A stretch of DNA of 64,000 nt. Origin: Callorhinus ursinus (lineage: Eukaryota > Chordata > Mammalia > Carnivora > Otariidae). Shown in pieces: positions 57,991-64,000 of this stretch. The position numbers and the translations under genes were made by a program. The stretch's first letter is position 1. Each line of letters opens with the position of its first letter. The notes under the pieces were generated by a model. It searched no databases. It saw only the letters and a list, made by a program, of their open reading frames with translations, and had not been told where the DNA came from. The stretch lies in assembly GCF_003265705.1 (NCBI RefSeq), contig NW_020312848.1, positions 55,905,707 to 55,969,706 of the forward strand, in the 5' to 3' direction.

Positions 57991-58509
57991 AGATCATTGG
58001 TGGCCTTTTTTTTAAAGTTTTTTTTTAAATTCAAGTTGTTTTAACATACAGTGTAGTATTAGTTTCAGATGTACAATATAGTGATTTCATACTAACATAC
58101 AACACGCAGTGCTCATCACAAGTGCACTCCTAATCCCCATCACTTATTTAACCCATCTCTCCACCCACCTCCCTTCTGGTAACCATCAGTTTGTTCTCTA
58201 TAGTTAAGAGTCTGTTTCTTGGTTTGCCTCTCTCTCTTTTTCCCTTTGCTCATTTTGTTTTGTTGCTTAAATTCCACATATGATTTAAGTCATACGGTAT
58301 TTGTCTTTCTCTGACCTATTTTGCTTAGCATAATATTTTCTAGCTCCATCCATGTCATTGCAAGTGGCAAGATTTCATTCTTTTTATGGCTGAATAATGC
58401 TCCATTTATACCTATATATTTTCTTTATCATTTGTCAATCTATTGGACACTTGGGCTATTTTCATAACTTGGCTATTATAGATAATGCTACTATAAACAT
58501 AGGGTTGCG

Positions 58510-58700
58510 GGCGCCTGGGTGGCTCAGTTGGTTAAGCGACTGCCTTCGGCTCAGGTCATGATCCTGGAGTCCTGGGATCGAATCCCGCATCGGGCTCCCC
58601 GCTCAGTGGGGAGTCTGCTTCTCCCCCTGACCCTCTTCCCTCTCGTGCTCTCTATCTCTCATTCTCTCTCTCAAATAAATAAATAAAATTAAAAAAAAAA
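58510..58700 (+). mobile_element. Can-SINE class I, sense copy, in L1
   Basis: Target AAACATAGGGTTGC duplicated. Confidence 0.96.
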
Positions 58701-59861
58701 TAAACATAGGGTTGCATGTATCCCTTTGAATTAGTGTTTTTGTTTTCTTTGGATAAATACCCAGTAGTACAACTGCTGGTCAAAGGGTAGTTCTATTTTT
58801 AAATTTTTGGGGAAACTCCATATTGCTTTCTACAGTGGCTACACCAGTTTACATTCCCACCAACAGTGCACATCCACGTCCTTGCCAACACCTGTTGTTT
58901 CTTGTGTTGTTTATTTTAGCCATTTTGACAGGTGTGAGGTGATACCTCATTGTAGTTTTGATTTGCATTTCCCTAATGATGAGTGAGGTTGAGCATCTTT
59001 TTATGTGTCTACTGGCCATCTGTATGTTTTCTTTGGGAAAATATCTGTTCATGTCTTCTGCCCATTTTTTGGATTATTCATTTTATGAGTGTTGAGTTTT
59101 ATAAGTTGTTTATATGTTTTGGATAGCAGCCCTTTATCAGATATGTCATTTGCAGATATCTCCTCCCATTTTGCAGGTTGCCTTTTAGTTTTGTTGATTG
59201 TTTGCTTTGCTCTGCAGAAGCTTTTTATGTTGATGTCCCAACAGTTTATTTTTGCTTTTGTTTCCCTAGCCTCAGGAGACCTATCTAGAAAGAAGTTGTT
59301 AGAGCCGATATCAAAGAAGTTGCTGCCTGTGTTCTTTTAGGATTTTTATGGTTTCTGGTCTCACATTTAGGTCTTTAGTCCATTTTGAGTTTATTTTTGT
59401 GTATGGTGTAAGAAAGTGGCCCAGTTTCATTCTTTTGCATGTTGCTGTCCAGTATTTCCAACACCATTTGTTGAAAAGACTTTTTCTCACTGGATATCCT
59501 TTGTCAAAGATTAATTGACCATAATTGTGGGTTCATTTGTGGGTTTTTTATTATTTTTGTGCCAGTACCATACTGTTTTGATTACTGCAGCTTTGTGATA
59601 TAACTTGAAGTCCAGAATTGTGATTCCTCCAGCTTTGCTTTTCAAGATTGCTTTGGCTATTTGGGATCTTTTGTGGTTCCAAAAAAATTTTAGGATTGTT
59701 TGTTCTAGCTCTGTGAAAAACGCTGTTGGTATTTTGATAGGGATTGCATTAAAGATTTAGATTGCTTTGTGTGGTATAGAAATTTTAACAGTATTTGTTC
59801 TTCCAATCCATGAGCATGGAATGCCTTTCAGTTTCTTTGTGTCATCTTCAATTTCATCGTT

Positions 59862-60068
59862 GTTTTTAGATTTTATTTATTTATTTTAGAGAGAGAGAGC
59901 GCCCATGCGTGAGGTAGGGGGAGGAGCAAGGGGGAGGGAGAGGAAAGAATCTCAAGCAGATTCTGCACCAATCAAGGAGCCTGACATGGGGCTGGATCTC
60001 ACCATGTCGAGATCATGACCTGAGCCAAAACCAAGAATCTGATGCTTAACTGAGCCACCCTGGTACCC
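59862..60068 (-). mobile_element. Can-SINE class IV in L1
   Basis: Flanks TTTCATCGTTGTTTTTA and TTTCATCAGTGTTTTATA. Confidence 0.92.
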
Positions 60069-60314
60069 TCTTTCATCAGTGTTTTATAGTTTTCAGTGTA
60101 GAGGTCTTTCACTTCTTTGGTTAGGTTTAATCCTGGGTATCTTATTATTTTTGGTGCAGTTGTAATTGGGATTGATTCCTTGATTTCTCTCTGTTGCTTC
60201 ATTATTGGTGTGTAGAAATGCAACAGATTTCTGTACTTTGATTTTGTATTCTGCAACTTTACTGAATTTGTTTATGAGGTCTAGCAGTTTTTTGCTGGAG
60301 TCTTTGGGTTTTCT

Positions 60315-60509
60315 TTTTTTTTTTTAAAGATTTTATTTATGTGACAGAGAGAGACACAGCGAGAGAGGGAACACAAGCAGGGGGAGTGGGAGAGGGAGAA
60401 GCAGGCTTCCCGCGGAGCAGGGAGCCCGATACGGGGCTGGATCCCAGGACCCTGGGATCATGACCTGAGCCGAAGGCAGACACTTTACAACTGAGCCACC
60501 CAGGCGCCC
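60315..60509 (-). mobile_element. Can-SINE class II in L1
   Basis: TGGGTTTTCT on both sides, next to the RT FADD codons. Confidence 0.96.
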
Positions 60510-60950
60510 CTGGGTTTTCTATATAGAGTATAATGTCATCTGCAAATAGTGAACGTTTTACTTCTTCCTTACCTTTTTGGATGCTTTTTGTCTGATTGCT
60601 GCAGCTAGGACTTCCAGGACTATGTTAAACAAAAGTGATGAGAGTGGTCATCCTATCTTGTTCATGACCATAGAAGAAAAGCTCTCAGTTTTTCCCCTTT
60701 CAGGATGATGTTATCTGTAGGTTTTTTGTATATGGCCTTTATTACGTTGAGGTGTGTTCCTTCTAAACCTACTTTGTTGAGGGTTTTTATTGTGAATGGA
60801 AGTTGTACTTTGTCAAATGCTTTTTCTGCATCTATTGAAATGATCATATGGTCCTTATCCTTTCATGTATTAATGTGATGTATCACATTGATTGACTTGT
60901 GTATATTGAACCACTTGATTGGAATAAATCCCACTTGATTGTGATGAATG

Positions 60951-61153
60951 ATTTTTTTTTAAAGATTTTATTTATTCATTTGAGAATCAAAGATACAGAG
61001 AGAGAGCATGAGCCGGGGGAGAGGCAGAGGGAGAAGGAGAGGGAGAAGCAGGCTCCCTGCAGGGAGCCCGATGTAGGGCTCGATCCCAGGACCCAGGGAT
61101 CATGACCTGAGCCAAAGGCAGACGCTTAACCATCCGAGCCGCCCAGGTGCCCC
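60951..61153 (-). mobile_element. Can-SINE class III in L1
   Basis: TGATTTTTTTT on both sides. Confidence 0.94.
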
Positions 61154-61613
61154 TGATTTTTTTTAATGTATTGCTGGATTCAGTTTGCTAGTATTTTGTT
61201 GAGGATTTTTGCATCTTTGTTCATTAGAGATACTGGCCTGTACTCCCTCTCTCTCTCTCTCTCTTTTTTTTTTTTTTTTTGTGGTGTCTTTATCTGGTTT
61301 TGGTATCAGGGTAATGTTGGCCTCATAGAATGTATTTGGAAGTTTTCCTTTTCTATTTTATGGAATAGTTTGAGGAGAATAGGTGTTAATTCTTTAAATG
61401 TTTGATAGAATTTGCCTATGGAACTATATGGTCCCGGACTTTTGTGTGTTGGGAGTTTTTTGATTACTGATTCAGTTTCTTTGCTGGTTATCAGTCTGAG
61501 TTTTCTCTGTCTCCCTGTTTCAGTTTTGGTAATTTATGTGTTTGCAGGAATTTATCCATTTCTTCTAGGTTGTCCAGTTTGTTGGCATGTAGTTTTTCAT
61601 AATCTCTCTCTCT

Positions 61614-61806
61614 TTTTTTTTTAAAGATTTTATTTATTTGAGAGAGAGAGAATGAGAGATAGAGAGCATGAGAGGGAAGAGGGTCAGAGGGAGAAGCAGA
61701 CTCCCTGCTGAGCAGGGAGCCCGATGTGGGCCTTGATCCTGGGACTCCAGGATCATGACCTGAGCCGAAGACAGTCGCTTAATGACTGAGCCACCCAGGC
61801 GCCCCC
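61614..61806 (-). mobile_element. Can-SINE class I at the L1 edge
   Basis: L1 sequence lies on its left only and the right flank is non-L1. I see no convincing target duplication. Confidence 0.93.
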
Positions 61807-61839
61807 GATTTTAATAGGTTTACCTGATTTTCTTACTTC

Positions 61840-62095
61840 CTTTGTTCTTCAGGGGCAGGTCCTGTGTCTTACTCATCTTTGTAATTCCAGTAGAGTGCCT
61901 GGCATACATTATGTTAGTGGTTTTCAACTCTCGCTGCACATTAGAATCAACTGGAGAGTGTATAAACAAATACGGATGCACAAGCTTCACTTACAGGTGA
62001 GGCCTGGAGCCTTTGTACCCTTGTGATAAAAGAAGAAAAAGCTTCCCAGATGCGATAAATGTGCCACTGGGGTTGAGTGTCACTGTATTAGATGC
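61840..62095 (+). mobile_element. L2/MIR scrap followed by MER5A-type fragment
   Basis: GGCAGGTCCTGTGTCTTACT then TGGTTTTCAACTCTCGCTGC and AGAATCAACTGGAGAGTG. Confidence 0.6.
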
Positions 62096-62239
62096 TCAAT
62101 AAGTCTTGACTAAAGAAAGGTAAGATGTGACAATAAGTATAAATTATTCTTGAAAAAATTTAGTAATGAAACAGAAGAGAAAGAATAGGCATTACTGCCT
62201 CATATTTTTTCCTACTATTTAGTTTAGGAATACTTTTTT

Positions 62240-62437
62240 CTTTTTTTTAATAAAGATTTTATTTATTTAACTGACAGAGAGAGAGACGCTAGAGAAAGAA
62301 CACAAGCAGGGGGAGAGAGAGAGGGAGAAGCAGGCTCCCACTGAGGAGGGAGCCCGATGTGGGGCTCGATCCCAGGACTCCGGGATGATGACCCTAGCCG
62401 AAGGCAGACACCTAACGACTGAGCCACCCAGGTGCTC
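62240..62437 (-). mobile_element. Can-SINE class II
   Basis: AGGAATACTTTTTT and AGGAGTACTTTTTT flank it. Confidence 0.95.
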
Positions 62438-62745
62438 CAGGAGTACTTTTTTTTTTTTTAAGATAGAAAAAATTTAGGAAAGTTCACAGACTAAGGGGAA
62501 CGATTCGGGGGAGAGAAAGAAATTGAAAATTTGAGATAAATAATAGTTTATACATAACTTTTCTTTTTTAGTTAATGATAATGCCTACTTTGGATTCATG
62601 GGTTTTTTACTCTTAAATAAATGGTAAAAACATATTTAAAGAAAAACTGCTTTTAATTCAGTAGATGACCTAGTTTTAGATTAAGTGACAGTGGCTCCAT
62701 TTTTAATTACCATTCAAAGTAATAGTTATAAAGGAAAAAATTCTT

Positions 62746-62936
62746 TTTTTTTTAAAGATTTTATTTATTTGAGAGAGAGAGAATGAGAGATAGAAAGCAC
62801 GAGAGGGAAGGGGGTCAGAGGGAGAAGCAGACTCCCTGCTGAGCAGGGAGCCCGATGCGGGACTCGATCCCGGGACTCCAGGATCATGACCTGAGCCGAA
62901 GGCAGTCGCTTAACCAACTGAGCCACCCAGGCGCCC
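62746..62936 (-). mobile_element. Can-SINE class I
   Basis: ATAAAGGAAAAAATTCTT duplicated exactly; few substitutions from its neighbour. Confidence 0.97.
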
Positions 62937-62988
62937 ATAAAGGAAAAAATTCTTAAGGAAAACTTATCAAAGCAAATTACCACTTTTT

Positions 62989-63182
62989 TTTTTTAAAGAT
63001 TTTATTTATTTATTTGAGAGAGAGAGAATGAGAGACAGAGAGCACGAGAGGGAAGAGGGTCAGAGGGAGAAGCAGACTCCCCGCTGAGCAGGGAGCCCGA
63101 TGCGGGACTCGATCCCGGGACTCCAGGATCATGACCCGAGCCGAAGGCAGTCGCCTAACCAACTGAGCCACCCAGGCGTCCC
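62989..63182 (-). mobile_element. Can-SINE class I
   Basis: GCAAATTACCACTTTT duplicated exactly, 52 bp from the previous copy. Confidence 0.97.
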
Positions 63183-63371
63183 GCAAATTACCACTTTTAA
63201 GAATATTCAAAATAAGTTAGTCTAGAACACAGACATGCAGTAGTGATCACTTCATCGTAAACTATTTAAATATGATAGAGTACAAAAAAGTCTTTTTTAT
63301 TTTTATTTTACTTGTAACTCTCAAAAAGACATGGGCAGTTTTTACAGAGTTGTAGGAGACAGTGTCAAGTA

Positions 63372-64000
63372 ATTTTTTTTAATTTTTATTGTTATGTTAA
63401 TTACCATACATTACATCATTAGTTTTTGATGTAGTGTTCCATGATTCATTGTTTGTGCATAATACCCAGTGCTCCACGCAGAACGTGCCCTCTTTAATAC
63501 CCATCACCAGGCTAACCCATCCCCCCACCCCTTCCCCTCTAGAACCCTCAGTTTGTTTTTCAGAGTCCATCATCTCTCATGGTTCGTCTCCCCCTCCGAT
63601 GTCCCCCCCTTCATTCTTCCCCTCCTGCTATCTTTTTTTTTCTTAACATATATTGCATTATTTGTTTCAGAGGTACAGATCTGTGATTCAACAGTCTTGC
63701 ACAATTCACAGCACTCGCCATAACACATACCCTCCCCAATGTCTATCACTCAGCCACCCCCTCCCTCCCACCCCCCACCACTCCAGCAACCCTCAGTTTG
63801 TTTCCTAAGATTAAGAATTCCTCATATCAGTGAGGTCATATGATACATGTCTTTCTCTGATTGACTTATTTCACTCAGCATAACACCCTCCAGTTCCATC
63901 CATGTCGTTGCAAATGGCAAGATCTCATTCCTTTTGATGGCTGCATAATATTCCATTGTGTATATATACCACATCTTCTTCCATTCATCTGTTGATGGAC
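63372..64000 (-). mobile_element. 3' end of a young carnivore L1, continues past the window
   Basis: On the minus strand the last bases of ORF2 (near 63860-64000, ATGGATGGAACTGGAGGGTG) are followed by a 3' UTR with two G-rich tracts and an ATAACAATAAAAATT end with A-tail at 63372. The tail matches the small insertion at 42157. Clean structure suggests a relatively recent copy. Completeness cannot be judged because the 5' part lies outside. Confidence 0.92.

Larger units (their letters stand above)
58010..61613 (-). pseudogene. 5'-truncated L1 retrotransposon, ORF2 remnant antisense to CAPZA2
   Basis: About 2.8 kb of L1 excluding nested SINEs, read on the minus strand: reverse transcriptase, then the C-terminal part of ORF2, then 3' UTR (left end near 58010-58500). 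Recognisable pieces are the RT FADD motif at 60535-60546 and a RT segment at 60662-60847 with [13 protein letters not shown]. The frame is broken by stops and by SINEs at 58510, 59860, 60315 and 60951. Endonuclease and ORF1 are absent. It cannot encode a working ORF2 protein. Confidence 0.92.
48637..64000 (+). other. CAPZA2: CAPZA2 intron 1 (partial, continues past window)
   Basis: Begins with the GTAAGA donor at 48637. No acceptor plus exon coding VRIAAKF was seen up to 64000, so intron 1 is at least 15.4 kb. It holds 16 Can-SINEs (14 antisense), an antisense L1 fragment, a MER20 copy, a sense L1 tail and MIR fragments. The stretches 49090-50190, 50381-51050, 51780-52420, 52620-53225 and 54100-54910 are AT-rich with no element I recognise. 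Confidence 0.85.

Noticed and set aside
60662..60847. Reverse-transcriptase-like gene
   Set aside because: It is a frame fragment of a truncated L1 ORF2 broken by stops and SINEs.

Overview
This is vertebrate genomic DNA from a carnivoran. The main evidence is about 61 copies of the tRNA-Lys-derived Can-SINE (head GGGCGCCTGGGTGGCTCAG, tail of AAATAAATA repeats, most with clear target-site duplications, TSDs). The head and centre match the form found in bears, seals and mustelids (Arctoidea) rather than the canid form (GGGATCCCTGGGTGGC), so an arctoid such as an ursid or pinniped is the best guess. The species is inferred. There is no prokaryotic organisation, no operon and no CRISPR array.

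The one protein-coding feature I can support is the first coding exon of CAPZA2 (F-actin capping protein alpha-2) on the + strand at 48598-48636. It encodes MADLEEQLSDEEK and is followed by a consensus GTAAGA donor. It lies in a CpG island (about 48340-49090) with two NRF1-type palindromes, GC boxes and a YY1-like motif over the ATG. Everything right of 48637 is intron 1; I see no exon 2. Everything left of the island is intergenic DNA, expected to lie on the MET side of CAPZA2 by human/mouse synteny, but no MET exon is visible.

Layout. 1-2234: mostly unrecognised. 2.2-9.3 kb: degraded L1, MIRs, a long L2 copy (6.1-7.6 kb), a second L2-like copy, and a MER2-type DNA transposon (8637-9335) carrying two Can-SINEs. 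9.3-22 kb: unique DNA, MIRs, an old L1 (16.3-17.3 kb), many SINEs, and a GC-rich patch (21.29-21.79 kb). 21.9-24.2 kb: two places where two SINEs entered the same target site, and a CCAAT-rich LTR candidate (22.44-22.99 kb). 26.3-27.0 kb: an endogenous-retrovirus LTR-like block. 31575-31674: a 100-N assembly gap inside a SINE. 33.2-35.3 kb: L2 copies in inverted orientation. 36445-36938: a U6 snRNA fused to another RNA, with a poly(A) tail and 16-bp TSD, later hit by a SINE. 37-48 kb: HAL1/L1/MIR/L2 remnants. 48.3-49.1 kb: CAPZA2 promoter and exon 1. 49-64 kb: intron 1, with antisense SINEs, an antisense L1 ORF2 fragment (58.0-61.6 kb) and the 3' end of a young antisense L1 running off the right edge.

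SINE classes used below, defined from this window. Class I: centre TCCTGGAGTCCCGGG, tail TGACCCTCTTCCCTC. Class II: AGTCGTTAAGCGTCTG, tail CCCACTCCCCCTGCTTGTG. Class III: CATCTG box with tail TCTGCCTGCCGCTCCCCC. Class IV: older, with TCTTGATCTCAGC or equivalent. Most open reading frames over 60 codons here are SINE, L1 or GC-rich artefacts. I did not find a new multi-gene system; the U6 chimera and the repeated-target SINE insertions are the most unusual structures.
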